Shown piece after piece: positions 53,183 to 64,000 of a stretch of DNA of 64,000 nt. Source of the DNA: Metarhizium brunneum (taxonomy: Eukaryota > Ascomycota > Sordariomycetes > Hypocreales > Clavicipitaceae); NCBI RefSeq assembly GCF_013426205.1, contig NC_089423.1, forward strand, positions 558,001 through 622,000, read 5' to 3'. The first letter of the stretch is position 1. Every line of letters starts with the position of its first letter. The notes beneath the pieces were generated by a model. It made no database searches and was not told the origin of the DNA. It saw only the letters and a list, made by a program, of their open reading frames with translations. Position numbers and translations under genes: made by a program.

Positions 53183-54001
53183 CTACTCCCTATACAAGCC
53201 CTCCTCGTCAATCCACCTCGCAACCTCGGCCCCAACCAAGCCCTCCACCGCCGGCCCCCTCTCCCCAGTCCTCACCAGCTCCCTCACCCTCGAGCTGCTC
53301 ACCGCCCCCTCCACCCCGTCCACCAACTCAATCCTCCTCACCCACGCCGCATCACCACCGCTCCTGCCCAGCGTCCCCTCCAGACCAGCCACATACGCCG
53401 CCTGCTCCCCAGCCGTCCCCCACGCACCGTCCGGCCTCATCGTCACGCGCAGCCTCGCCCGCCGGAAGAACGGCCCCAGCGCGCTCCCCATCCCCCCGCT
53501 CCCCCCATAGTACCGCGGCTCAAAGATGCGCACCACCGTGTCGAACCCGCACAGGAACACCTGCTCCGCGCGCCCGTACCCCGCCGCGCCCTCCATCGCC
53601 GCCGCCTTGTCGTGGAAGTACGGCCTCGTCGTCACCGCCACGTCCACCTGCACCGGCGCCGCCGCCAGCTCCCGCGCCAGCGCCTCCATCATGCCGAGGC
53701 GCACCTCGAGCGGCGCCGGGGCGAGCGCCTTGTCGGCGTTGGTCACCGCCAGCAGGAGCACCAGCCGCGCGCGGGGGCCGGCCTGCCGCACCGCCGACGA
53801 GGCCATGGCCGCGTGCGCCCGCGTGGGCGGGTTGAAGCTCGAGTCGAGGACGATGAGGCTGTCCGGCGGCGGCGGAGGTGTTTCCGTGCGGGGGGGCACC
53901 GTGGACAGCACGCGGAAGGCGTCCCCGGACGCGGAGAAGGACCGGAGCGCGTTGGCGAACCGCGCGGCCGTCTGCTTGGTGGACATTAGCGCGTCGGGCA
54001 T
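53183..54001 (-). CDS. POF1: nicotinamide mononucleotide adenylyltransferase-like protein (Pof1 type)
   Basis: Frame of 272 codons from the ATG at 54001 (MPDALMSTKQTAARF). The open frame runs 50 codons further upstream, but those residues look like untranslated leader. The nucleotidyltransferase motif DSSFNPPTRAHAAM, the counterpart of (H/T)xGH, lies near residue 65. LVLLLAVTNADKAL follows, and the C-terminal SSSRVRELVR matches the ISSTxxR nucleotide-binding motif. The family joins NMN and ATP to make NAD+; yeast Pof1 is linked to NAD metabolism and protein quality control. The gene is extremely GC-rich with many Ala, Gly and Arg codons, which produces long false frames on all strands. The middle contains GGSGGMGSALG, a flexible insert. 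Confidence 0.8.
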   Translation of the reverse strand: MPDALMSTKQTAARFANALRSFSASGDAFRVLSTVPPRTETPPPPPDSLIVLDSSFNPPTRAHAAMASSAVRQAGPRARLVLLLAVTNADKALAPAPLEVRLGMMEALARELAAAPVQVDVAVTTRPYFHDKAAAMEGAAGYGRAEQVFLCGFDTVVRIFEPRYYGGSGGMGSALGPFFRRARLRVTMRPDGAWGTAGEQAAYVAGLEGTLGRSGGDAAWVRRIELVDGVEGAVSSSRVRELVRTGERGPAVEGLVGAEVARWIDEEGLYRE

Positions 54002-54304
54002 GGCGGGTGGTCTTTGTTCGGGGGAAGAAGTCAAGTGCGGTGCAGTGAGGTCGGGAGAGGTGAGTTGAGGTGACGTTGATGCCGGCCCCACTCTGGAACT
54101 GACTTGCGTGAGACTTGCCGGATTGGGACACATGCAGCCGGCCCGGCCCATTTACCAACACCGCCGAGCCGAGACGACGTTTCACGGGCCGCCCAACGTC
54201 ACCTGGGAACTTACATCAATTATTGCAAAAAAAGGAAGAGCCTTGTCTACTAATACTTTGTCATTCCGACATGTCAATTGATAAAGTAGACCGCTAAAAG
54301 TTGC
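54002..54304. other. spacer, Pof1-like promoter and Vps11 3' flank
   Basis: About 300 bases. Both neighbours are on the minus strand. The segment 54005-54190 is probably the 5' leader of the nucleotidyltransferase gene. No other feature was seen. Confidence 0.35.
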
Positions 54305-57300
54305 TCAAATATCATCGTCCTTATTCTGTCCGTCCATCACCCCCCTGCCAAACCACCGGGCCACCGTCCCGAACCGGTCTTCGCTGCCCTCCAGCTCAAT
54401 CTTGAACAGGTCGTGCTTCTCCGCCGCCTTCCGCTGCTCCTGCCTCATCTTGCGGATGAGATCATTCCCCCCCGCGCACTGCGGACACTCCACCTCGTCG
54501 CCCTCGCCACCACGGAGACACCGCTGGTGGAAGCTGTGCTTGCACAGAAAATGGACAGCCGGTAAATCCAGCCCCTGTCCACAGTCCGAGCACCGCGTTG
54601 CTTGGAAGACGGCCGGTTTAGAGCCTAAATCTGCAATTTCGGCTCGCCGCTTTTCCGTGTCCACGCGCAAGGTGTCGATTTGCCTGCGATTGTCTTGGAT
54701 TTCTTTGCGCTCGCGTGTAATCGTGTCGTGGAGGTAGGGTTTGATCATGCCCATTGTCGCCACGCCGCCGGCCGATGATTGGCCAACGAGGGTTTGGACC
54801 ACCTGCAGAGGAGCCATGAGCCCGTCTTTGTCGATTTTGGAGAGCACGTTGGCCAGTTCGTCCGGCCCTGCTTCTTCGAGGACTTTCGGGTCGGATGTGA
54901 GGTATGCGAGGGCTGCTGGGTATAATTGCGGTTCTTCGGGGCCGTATTTTCTCAGAGCCTTGATGGCGCCGCGCGTGTCCTTGGCAGACGTGTACGATCG
55001 GAAGATGTCAAAAAGCAGCCCGGCCTGCTCCTTGACCAAGACAGTGCCGTCGCGGAAATTGGACAAGTCTGACAGCAAGAGCACGTTGGAGCTTTCCATG
55101 GGTACGTGCTCTCCCTCGATCAGCTTCTTCGCCTTGCCCTCCCACTCCTCCCGATGGTGGCCCTTCTTCTCGCTGGCTTTATACAAATACATTTCAAACA
55201 AAGTGGTATACAAATCTGTTCGATCCGAAACCTTCAAATCTCCCTCCTCGAGACATGCTTCAAGAAACGTGATAAATTCATCTGGGTGGTCGATGAATGA
55301 AGAAAATGCAGTTCGCGGTGCCGGCACCGTGTACTTTGGCGGAGGATGGTCGTCTTCGCCAAGTTCGAGGGTGCCGTTGCTTGCCGGCTGCTTAATGTTA
55401 CTAGGCGTGCCCGGTGTTGCCGTTGGTCCCGAGGATGTGCCCATGTAGGGAAAGGGTAGATAATTAGTGAGGTTTTGCACTGCACTGGACGTGCCTGATG
55501 TGAGGCCTCCGGTCGATGATGTTTCACCAGGGATGGCAACCGTCGACTTTCTTGGGCGGTATTTCCCTGTATAGTAATCGATGAAGAGCTTCGTCGCCTC
55601 TTTGGGGCAGTTTTCGATGAGTACCCGAGCGTACTTTTGCATACATGGATATGCCTACGAAACAAGTCAGTCGCCACGCTGATAGTGTGTCCGGGCGCGA
55701 ACCTACCACTTCAGGATCTTGCCGCCAGATGTAGCCCAGCGCTTCACCGTAGCTCTTGGAGTCCTCAATCAGAATATCGGCCACAAGCTCCGTCTCCCCA
55801 TGCCGTTTGGCGAGATAGGCGGCCTGCTCGTAGTATCCCCCTTGTCGACACATGACAATGGCCGTGTCCAGGTCAAACTTCAAGTCTCCTGGTGACCTGA
55901 TAAATTTTTCTAGCTTGGCAATGTCCTTTAACTTTGCGTAACAATTCAGGAGCAATGTTGTGTGGTCAGCCGTAGCTTTTCTGTGCTCGTGTAATTGTTC
56001 AAGGTACTGAATGAGATTATGTATTCGTTGGGTATCAAGAAACTGTCCGGTCAGCACGTTCACGTCTTTTTTTTCACGTTCAATTCATTCGCAGGCAAAA
56101 ACAAAACATACTTTGCGAATAACCTGCGATGGCTCAGTGGTATCGATAGCCCGAATATACTGCATCATGGCTCCGTCGTAATCAGCCTTTTGATATAAAT
56201 GATCACCAAACTTGCGATAAATGATGCTCTGCTGCTGACTATCCATTCCGGAGCCTTGTGCAAGCTCAATAGCAAGAGGAAACATGTTGCGTTGGTACAG
56301 CATCTCTAACCTCTGCTGCAACGGCTTTTCATGATACCGATAAATCTGCAAAACATCAGCCATGGACACGGGATCATGCAGTGCGGTACAGGCTCACCTT
56401 GCCCTCCTCCGACATAGTATACAAGTCTCCCCAAACATCAAAGATGAACCTCACAGGGGACATGATTGTTTCGGAGTGCGCAATGACTCGCAGATCTGGC
56501 TCCAGCAGAACAAACATTGTAGCGTTAAACAAGTCGTCGTTACCGCCGCCCCCGAATCGCCGTCGCATACTATCCGGATCCCGTCCATTGACCCCCGTCG
56601 GCAAACACTTGAGCGCCACGTAATTCTCATACATGGCAATCAAGGTCTTGGGAGCTTCATACGCCTTTGGCGGCCCTCGACCATCCAACGAATATGTGTA
56701 GATGGCATCATCCCTCGCCACCACCACATCGCCCGTCTCTTTATCCAACGTCATGCACCCCCACGCACAGCCGCTATCCTCCACAGTCTTGGGAGGAAGC
56801 CCCTGACCCTTCCTAGACAACCCCAACTTGACTATCCGCGTAGTCGTGGAGATGAACAACGTCGTTAGCTTCTCGTCCGTCGCAAGCTGCACACCGGTGA
56901 CTGGTTCCTCAGACTCAAACACTATGCGCTGCTTGGTGCCAAGGTCATGGATGAGATCGCCCCGAATAACCGTCACAGCACCGTTACCAAAACCGACCGC
57001 AATCTGGGACAGGTCGTCGGAGGCAGCAAAAGCTGAAATCGGAAATTGCCGTCGGCCGTTATTTATGGTCAGGGTGCTCAGACAGGTTGGCATGTTGGTC
57101 TTTTTGACGAGCTTATCCAGCGCCCAGGCTTTAAGAACGGGCTCACTGCTCAGGTCCTCGGCGACAGTGATGAGCAGGCTCGTCCCCTCGACTTGGCGCA
57201 TGTGCGTGACTCGTCCGGCATCGTGGGCCTGGAATGTCCTAACTGCTTTCCAGCTCTTGCTGATGATGCTGACGGATCCATCGCTGCCACCAAGAAAGAG

Positions 57301-57525
57301 ACTGTCGGATCCGGAGCAGATGCTGGATATTTCGTTGGCATCGAACAGGCTACGGGTTTCGTCATCGGGGAGGGAGACTTGGGAGACTTCGAAGAAGTCG
57401 AAGGACTTCCACTAGAGGGTGTCAGCAGCAGTGTTGGGCAGGTAGCGGGCAGTAGGTCTCGAGATTGGGTAGATGGGGCAGCCTCTGCCACGAGGGAAGC
57501 AAAAGACACGTACCGAAATTGCCAT
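54305..57525 (-). CDS. VPS11: Vps11 (Pep5), RING-finger core subunit of HOPS and CORVET
   Basis: Five exons (57525-57514, 57411-56398, 56345-56112, 56042-55707, 55654-54305), with introns of 102, 52, 69 and 52 bp, give 981 residues, normal for the family. The first exon is only 12 bases (Met-Ala-Ile-Ser). The N-terminal third is a beta-propeller (FLGGSDGSVSIISKSWKAV, then ISAFAASDDLSQIAVGFGNG). Helical clathrin-type repeats follow (YRYHEKPLQQRLEML, GGYYEQAAYLAKRHGE). Near residue 890-930 is a RING-H2 finger with CSDCGQGLDL, CKHSFHQRC and CPQC, and after it a basic tail. The protein scaffolds vacuole and endosome tethering and may have ubiquitin-ligase activity through the RING. All junctions keep the frame. 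Confidence 0.93.
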
Positions 57526-57986
57526 GTCGACGCATCAGATGATTGAGTGCCGATAAAATGGAGAGTTGAGGTTGGTGGGTTGTCTTCGCGATGACGATTG
57601 AGGGTGGGACAGCTCGGGACAGCTCTGCTGGCTGGGGCGACTTCAGTCAACCACCAAGCACCGCCACACCTCTGGAGTGGCTGACCGAGGTTAGTAGTTA
57701 TGTCACCACACGTCACTGCCCGACGCCGCCAGCGGTTCAACATCAATATCAATCAATTCTTTACGATGCGCTTTGCCTGCACTTTTGCCCACTACTAGTC
57801 AATTCCGACCCAGACTAGCTGTGGTCCTGGGTATCTCGTATGCTACTCCTATCCGCCATTATTCATCCAGCCAATCCCTAGTCCCAAGCTCCAAAGCAAA
57901 GTGTACCAGCCCAAAAGCCAAATTTCCCACAAGCCAACACGCACAACGCCTAGTCATTCATTTACTCATGATAGCAACCACCCAGC
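57526..57986. other. spacer, Vps11 promoter and downstream gene 3' flank
   Basis: About 460 bases between the Vps11 start and the stop of the next minus-strand gene. The Vps11 leader is near 57526-57700. No other feature is evident. Confidence 0.4.
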
Positions 57987-59302
57987 TTACTCTGCCTTCG
58001 GTCCAGTAGCCGCACCGTCGTCCTTGGGGGTTTGCTGCTCCGGCTCCTCCCTCGGACTGGCCAACGGGCTAGTTACACCCGCAATACTTCCGCTAATGCT
58101 ATCCGGCCGTCCAAGACTCAAGGGGCCGCTCCGAACACTCGCTCCGTCGCCTTGCTTGGCAAGAATGCTGTTCCTCTCACTGGTGATGGCTGGAGCCACG
58201 CCCGTAGATGAGTAGATGCTGTTTCGCTCTGGACCCAGGCGTGAACTGCTCCCTGGAACTCCAGGCGTCGTCGGCATGCCCCCTTGGTCAATGTTGGCAC
58301 TGAGAACACTAAGCGGCAGACTCTCACGACTCCCTCCCCAGAGTGATGAGGGGGCCAGTGCGCGCACCGATGCGTCGGTGTCCATGGAGCGGCGACGACG
58401 ACGCTTGCTAGACGAGGCCAGTGTCAAAATAGAGGCATTGTCGGTCAAGAGATTATTGGCAGTCGCAGTAGTATACGTGGTTGGGTTGCTGGTCGGTGCC
58501 AGATGCGACGGAATTGCCGACGCCGGGGACGTGGAGGGAAACGGCTGGCTGAATTGTATGGATTGCGTGTTGCTATGCGGGGGCGCCGCAACATACGGTG
58601 TATTGCCGTTGGGAGCCACAGATTGAATCGTGGTCAGAGTCGTAGTCAAAGATCGTACCGAGGGAGCAGGGCTGGAAAAGGTGCTATCCCCTCCTCTTCG
58701 GCCGTCTATTCCACCACCAATGGTACGACTGGTTCCAGCCAAAGAACTAGCTCCTCCGTGGCTGGGAGCAATAGATCGTGGAGCTTCATTTTCCGTTGAG
58801 ACGGTGCCGGCCGTTGTAGGCGCAAGGCCAAGGCCGTCAACGGAGCTTCGTGCGGGCTGGTCAAGCGACGTAATACTTCCGGTTCGGGCAGTAGTAAAGG
58901 AGTAGGAGCTATCACCATTCGTGTCGGCGTGGCTCGTCCTGTTGACGGGGCCGTCGAGGCCATTCGGGTCGTTGGGGTCGTTGGGCTGGCTTTGGCTCAC
59001 ATGGCCGGACTGAGGATAAGGGTTGTTCAACTTAGGTCCGCGCTTCATCTTCATGTGTCGCTTGGGGCGGTCGCCGTCGGAGGATGACTTGAAATTGGTC
59101 AATTTCTTGACCCATGTTGAGAAGGGACGTCGCCGGTGCGCCTGTCGGTCTGGAAGAGAAGAATTCATTAGATGTGTGTTTTGTGAGGTAGAGAAGGCTG
59201 GAAAGGGCTGGGCAGCGGCCATCTAGCGCGGCGGCAAGTTTGACGGTGCAAGGCTTGGGCTAGCTTACCGTGAGGTTCATTGACCATATCCATCGCGGTC
59301 AT
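57987..59302 (-). CDS. conserved fungal low-complexity protein with RRRPFSTW N-terminal block
   Basis: Two exons (59302-59269 and 59149-57987) around a 119-bp intron give 398 residues. The spliced N-terminus reads MTAMDMVNEPHDRQAHRRR, then PFSTWVKKLTNFK, a block I associate with a conserved Sordariomycete protein of unknown role. The remainder is Ser/Thr/Pro/Gly-rich and mostly disordered (SSKRRRRRSMDTDASVRALA, PSPAPSVRSLTT). A basic RRRRR and KRHMKMKRG could act as nuclear-localisation signals. An alternative unspliced start at 59222 would replace the N-terminus, but the acceptor at 59150 has a CTAAT branch and a good pyrimidine tract, so the spliced model is preferred. No enzyme domain was detected. 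Confidence 0.7.
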
Positions 59303-60564
59303 GACAGCCAGGCAGGTAAACTTGTTGAAAGCTGGAGTGTTTGCGGTCGTCCCAGCTGCCGACGGCAGGCAACAGACGGTCGGCGTTGGACAAGGTTATA
59401 CGTGGGAGCAGACGTCGAGGTTCTCGGGGTCTGAGGAGCAGACCAGAGCCCTTGCTCTGTCTGCTTGGCTGTGGGATCACGACGTCAATCGCACGTGTGT
59501 GAGGCGGAGGTTGACGACGGCCCTTGCAACTGAAGCGAGGGCGACACGGGGCACTCTGCAAATAAGGGTGGCGCTGGGGAACACGTCGTCTCAGGTGGGC
59601 GCACGCTTTAAACGTGAGAGGGTGATGGAGGACGGAGATGTCGGGGTGAAGTAGTGTGTCATTACGGATGATCGACACAAACCTTGAACTCCATCCAAAC
59701 TTGGAACTCGAGGACGCCAGGGCCGCCGGCACTTGCTTGGGCCTTCAATGTTGGATGCCTCTGGAAGTATCCAGGTACCTCGGGGTGCAGTTAGCACCGT
59801 TGACCAGTGGGTTTAGGTCATGTCAGGGGTCCCAGGCCCCATCCCAGGCCCCATCACTCGCTGGCCCCGGGCGGTGCACCCGCTGTGGCTGCTACGCTTC
59901 AGCGCACCTTCCCCCTGTAGCAGGCATATCCAGTTTCAATGCTGCCGTGCGTCGCTTGATCGCTCCCAACAAGTTGCGCCACATGCATTCGATTTTGACT
60001 TCGATTTTCAGGAGCACCTGAAGCCTGGGTATTTTCGTACCCCTTCGCGCTGCTTGGTGCCCACGGGTTATCTGGCCCCGAGACGACGACGCCACAACGT
60101 TAAATGCTGAAAGAACAAACCGGAACTGCGCGCAGATTGAGGTCCGTGGGCTTTTTACCGTGAATAATTGGGCCCAAGGGGTCCCCAAGAATAGAATCAT
60201 GCGGACACTACACCTCAACCAGACAACTTTACTGAGCAACTGGCACATTCCTCGCCCTGACGCTGATTTTATTCTCCTAGTGCTGTCTTACACAAAACCT
60301 TTGGTCTGCTGGGCTCGATCATGAAGCATGTACAAGTTACAAGCCCACCTGGGTACCCAGGTATCCTGGTACTCTTGATCGAGTGGAGCGTTAGCATGGG
60401 ACCGGGTACTCGGTACATCCACCCCATCTGGCCCATCTGCCCCCACCATAGCTCAGCTTCAGCTGCTTCCTCAGCTCAGCCTCCAACTATCCACTTGCTT
60501 CAACCTCAACCACACACACACCTCTCACCTCGCGACTCTCGCGCCAACATGGGACGTGCGTATC
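59303..60564. other. 1.3-kb divergent spacer
   Basis: Promoters of the minus-strand low-complexity gene and the Mlh3 gene. Frames on both strands are short and overlap. Repeated GGTACC/CAGGTA-type blocks (CCAGGTACCTC at 59769, CCTGGGTACCCAGGTATCC at 60349) occur. The latter is a near-palindrome. Confidence 0.4.
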
Positions 60565-63267
60565 ATGTCCATCCGCCCCCTCCCCAAGGATGTCGTTGAC
60601 AGAATCAAGTCCTCCTCGGCAATCACCTCCCTAAACCAAGTTGTGTGCGGTCTGCTCACCAATTCCCTGGACGCATGCTGCACCAAGGTCAACATCAGCC
60701 TCGACTATGTCTTGGGCAACTGCACCGTCCAGGACAACGGGCTTGGTATAGAACCAAGTGAATTTGAACAAGACGGCGGCCTGTGTAAACTACATCGTGC
60801 GATGCTGTCCCGTGTTCATATGTTGCAACATGCAAGATGTGGGCTAACACTCACCAGACACATCAAAGAGTCCGCCGAATCCAAACATCCACGGCAGTCA
60901 TGGCAGCTTTATTGCCTCCGTCGCCACCCTTTCGCTCCTGACAGCTACGTCGCATCACCGGCACCACGCATCTCAAGCATCTCTATCCGTTCACAATGGC
61001 AAGGTGCTTGCTCGCCATGTTCCAGCCCTGCCAGACCAGCGGTTCGAACTATTCAGCCATGGAACCCGCATTAGCATTCGCAATCTATTTGGGTCAATGC
61101 CCGTCAGGGTAAAGCAGCGAGGGCTCCTATTTTCTGACCGTGTTCGGCTCGCCAGAGAATGGGAATCTCTGATGCGAGATATTGCCGGGCTGCTGCTGGC
61201 GTGGCCAACCGAAGTGTCCATCTCGTTGAGGGAAGCAAATACGCAATGGGAACAGCGCCTGAGATCGGGCAATAATGAGTTTGTTTCGCGGATTTCACGG
61301 ATATTCACACAGTCAGGCCTTGCCGGTAGCGAAGACGCTGGCTCGTGGGTGCCCGTATCAGCGTCATGTCGCCGTGTCCGCATCAAGGGAGCCATCTCAA
61401 CAAACCCGGTCGCAACTCGTCGGTCGCAGATAATGAGCCTCGGCATTCGACCGATACCCAACAGCTTTGGCACCAATGTACTTTACGAAGAGGCCAATAA
61501 GCTTTTCCAGGGTTCCAACTTCGGTGTGGTTGACACTGAGGAGCATATAGGTGGTATTCAGGGGAAGCCTAGAAAGGGCATTGAACGGTGGCCAATGTTC
61601 TATCTGGAGATTCACCTTCTCGGAACCGATGAAGACTTGGCTATGGAGGACGTCCTCGGGGACTCAAAACATAGTCTGCAGGCCATAATTGACCTTCTGA
61701 AAGTTGTCTGCTACGGGTTTCTGAAGAAGCATTTGCTGCAGCCCAAGCAAATCCAACGAATTGCTGAGGTGCCAGTCACTGCAAGGACCAGGCACCCTCC
61801 AAGACGTCTAACCGGGCAGTCTATATCCGAAGGCCAAAAGTGTTCTCGACTACCGTCTGCTGCAACCCCAGAACCAGAACCCCGACGACCATGCAGCCCA
61901 TTCGATGCATGGAATCGTCTCAAAGTCGGGCGGGCTGTCGCTGAACCCAAGGTCGCCTACCAATCTGTTGAGAGTCCCGCTACAGCCGATAAGCCTACAA
62001 CTCGCCGTCTTGTAGGTGACAGGGGTGTGCTTTTGCAAAGGCCATTTGACGATGCTGCTGAGATCGAACCATCTGTCCAGAGCCCACATATGAACGAGCC
62101 TGAGGTCCTCGTGGAGGCAACTACAGAAAAGAACAACACAAAGAGCCTTGAAGTAGATAGCAAGGCTGAAACATCGTCACCAAAGACAAGATTGACACGG
62201 CAAGTTGAACAGATTTCGGAAGGCAGGCCAAAAGCCCAACCCCAGGAATGGCTGCAGAACATCATACGTTCATGGAAGAACCCCGTCTTTGAATTAACGG
62301 AGCCTCGAATACCATCCCTGGACCAGGCCATTCCCGTAGAGCGGCCAGTCAATGCAAACTATGATGGGCCATGCAGCAAATTTTACTCCCAAGAATATCA
62401 TGTACAGTTCGAATCAGCTGCCATGGCCCTGGATGGACGGCTGTCCCGAACTTCATTAGCTCAAGCTGAGGTCATTGGCCAAGTTGACAAGAAGTTCCTT
62501 CTCCTCCGGCTACCTCTGCACACACCAAACGTGGCCCAAGGTACAGAAGCATCATCGACACTCATCATGCTAGATCAACACGCGGCGGATGAGAGGTGTC
62601 GCCTAGAGGAGCTAATGTCTCAGTATTTTCAGTTAAATCCTCTGCAAGCTGTGACAGAGCTTTTAGAGAAGCCAATCGTATTTGAAGTTTCAGCCAGAGA
62701 ATACGAGCTCTTGGGTCGATTTCATAGCCACTTTCGTACATGGGGTATCATGTATGTCATGTGCAAGACGAGCAGCATGAATGAGCACCAGATTGAGATC
62801 AAGTCTCTTCCGCCAAGCATTCTAGAGCGGTGTCGGACCGAACCAAAGCTGGTGATTGACCTAGTACGCAAAGAAATCTGGAAGCTTGAGGATAGAACTA
62901 TACCACCTCAGCCGGTCTATGAGCCGGGCAAACCGTGGGTTTCCAGTTTCCACAACTGTCCCCAAGGTATACTGGAGCTGCTTCACTCCAGATCTTGTCG
63001 AAGTAAGGTGACCACAAATACCATCATATTCGTGCAGCCCGCTAACAACTCACAGGTGCCATCATGTTTAATGATGAGCTCGGCAAGGACGAATGCAAGC
63101 GAGTGGTCCAACGTCTATCGCGATGTGCCTTTCCATTTCAGTGTGCGCACGGGCGCCCGAGCTTGGTACCGCTGGTCGATATCGGATTAGGTGGTAGGGT
63201 GGGAGGCTGGGAAGCGTCAAGTTTGAGTGCTGACCGGTGGAAGAATTGGCTGGGGGAGTTGTCATGA
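60565..63267 (+). CDS. MLH3: DNA mismatch repair protein Mlh3 (MutL homologue)
   Basis: Three exons (60565-60796, 60858-63002, 63056-63267) with 61- and 53-bp introns give 862 residues. The N-terminal GHKL ATPase shows [28 protein letters not shown] (the Asn/Asp helix) and VQDNGLGI; the usual GG-LGKLH block reads GGLCKLHHTSK across the splice junction. The C-terminal endonuclease motif [15 protein letters not shown] at about 650 matches DQHAx2Ex4E, and [13 protein letters not shown] plus CAHGRP complete the metal site. Mlh3 pairs with Mlh1 and nicks DNA in meiotic crossover formation and mismatch repair. GLCKLHH has Cys where relatives usually have Gly. The start at 60565 is preferred over the GTG-context frame nine bases upstream. 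Confidence 0.92.
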
Positions 63268-63668
63268 GGTGTCAGATGAGCATCTTCAGAATAGAGCGAG
63301 TCGAGTCTTGGCTCTCTGCGCGAACCTTGTGAACATACGGTAATATCAAGAAAGAACCATGCTGCCCGAGATGTGGAGCCATCTGTTCAGTATATTTATG
63401 TATATTTTATTCAGCCAATGGTTCCTCGTGGCCAGAACACAAAGCTCGTTGGATAGCTTGGGCCGGCACACAGCATCGTGCACTAATGTATCACGCCCTC
63501 CTACACAAGCCCAACTACCTAGGTACGTTTGATAGGAACAGACACCAACGCCAATAAATAACTCACCGAACAAACGAAAATCAAGAAAATGAATGCGGAA
63601 GGACAAAAAAAAATTAATTAGTATCAATGTACGTTGTTTGCGCTGTTAAATGACAAAAAGAAAAGTGG
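63268..63668. other. Mlh3 3' flank
   Basis: About 400 bases to the tRNA. TATATTTATGTATATTTTATT at 63390-63410 is AT-rich and may hold the polyadenylation region. A CTACCTAGGTACG block lies at 63517. No gene was seen. Confidence 0.4.
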
Positions 63669-63740
63669 CTCTCCCGCCGGGAATTGAACCCGGGTCTCAA
63701 GCGTGACAAGCTTGCATACTGACCACTATACTACGGAAGA
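63669..63740 (-). tRNA. tRNA-Asp (anticodon GTC)
   Basis: On the minus strand the 72-base segment folds as a cloverleaf. The acceptor stem is TCTTCCG with CGGGAGA plus discriminator G. A D-arm surrounds TAGTATAGTGG. The anticodon stem CAAGC/GCTTG closes a 7-base loop TTGTCAC with anticodon GTC. The T-arm contains GGTTCAATTCC. No intron is needed. CCA is not encoded, as expected in eukaryotes. Confidence 0.93.
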
Positions 63741-64000
63741 TGCGAATGACTGTGAGCAGTCATCGTAGTAGATGTTGTGATTGGGCAGGTGTTATTGGGG
63801 TATATGAACCAATATGAATGACAGTCCATCGGCTGTCACGCGACAGTTCGCACATTCAACACCATTCAGCCATCTAGACGTCTAACTACCAACGACCTCG
63901 CCTGGTCACGAATATTTGGCCCACTTCCACGCCGGCGGCAGGTGCTGCGTCCCGTCTATATGGCCAGAGAGTCGGTTCCGTGACTCGTTGCACAGGGCCG
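63741..64000. other. right edge, upstream of tRNA
   Basis: About 260 bases, the 5' flank of the tRNA on the minus strand. No coding region is evident before the window end. Confidence 0.35.

Noticed and set aside
52983..53835. Long + strand frames rich in Pro and Ser
   Set aside because: Shadows of the GC-rich minus-strand Pof1-like gene.
59223..59302. Unspliced ATG at 59222 as start of the low-complexity protein
   Set aside because: The spliced N-terminus from 59302 gives a conserved-looking RRRPFSTW block with a good branch point and acceptor.

Overview
The window is nuclear DNA of a filamentous ascomycete, most likely a Sordariomycete of the Hypocreales type. Genes carry short introns (about 47-102 bp) with GTRNGY donors and CTAAC/CTAAT-like branch points. 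Intergenic spaces run to several kb. The gene content is typically fungal: PNP-NACHT NLR, 2EXR, F-box remnant, DUF1989, Vnx1-type CAX antiporter. The species cannot be fixed from the sequence alone. All exon joins given here were made by eye from splice signals and reading-frame continuity.

Region 1 (1-14.4 kb) is accessory in character. It holds the 5' end of an unrecognised gene at the left edge, a 2EXR-domain gene, a gene with an aspartate-rich tail, an FAD-linked oxidase and an AT-rich element bounded by ~100-bp inverted repeats. It also holds a proline/lysine-rich gene of unknown type, an F-box-type pseudogene with an in-frame stop, and a PNP-NACHT NLR that ends just after the NACHT domain. 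Two in-frame minisatellites and AT-rich blocks lie between these genes.

Region 2 (14.4-41.4 kb) is core genome: an M1 aminopeptidase, a Tcp11/Sok1-family protein, a rhodanese-plus-tyrosine-phosphatase regulator of MAP kinases, a DUF1989 protein, proteasome ATPase Rpt6 and a large Vnx1-like cation/H+ antiporter. The spacers are long. The one at 27.3-32.6 kb shows no convincing gene. Short TACTCCGTA-type motifs recur in these spacers.

Region 3 (45.5-52.9 kb) is the most unusual part. Four small genes on the + strand encode related cysteine/histidine-rich proteins that I do not recognise as a named family. They share a C-x2-C-x10-W-x-H-x3-C-x-C-x2-C core, CxxC...HxC fingers and, in two members, a CxxCxGTG knuckle. 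Each has a first intron in phase 2 very close to the start codon with a GTATGT/GTATAC donor, and they share promoter blocks. The fourth gene has grown by tandem duplication of a 185-bp exon-plus-intron unit. An SRPK-like kinase lies among them.

Region 4 (53-64 kb) returns to core genes: Pof1-like NMN adenylyltransferase, Vps11 of HOPS/CORVET, a conserved low-complexity fungal protein, mismatch-repair protein Mlh3 and a tRNA-Asp(GTC).
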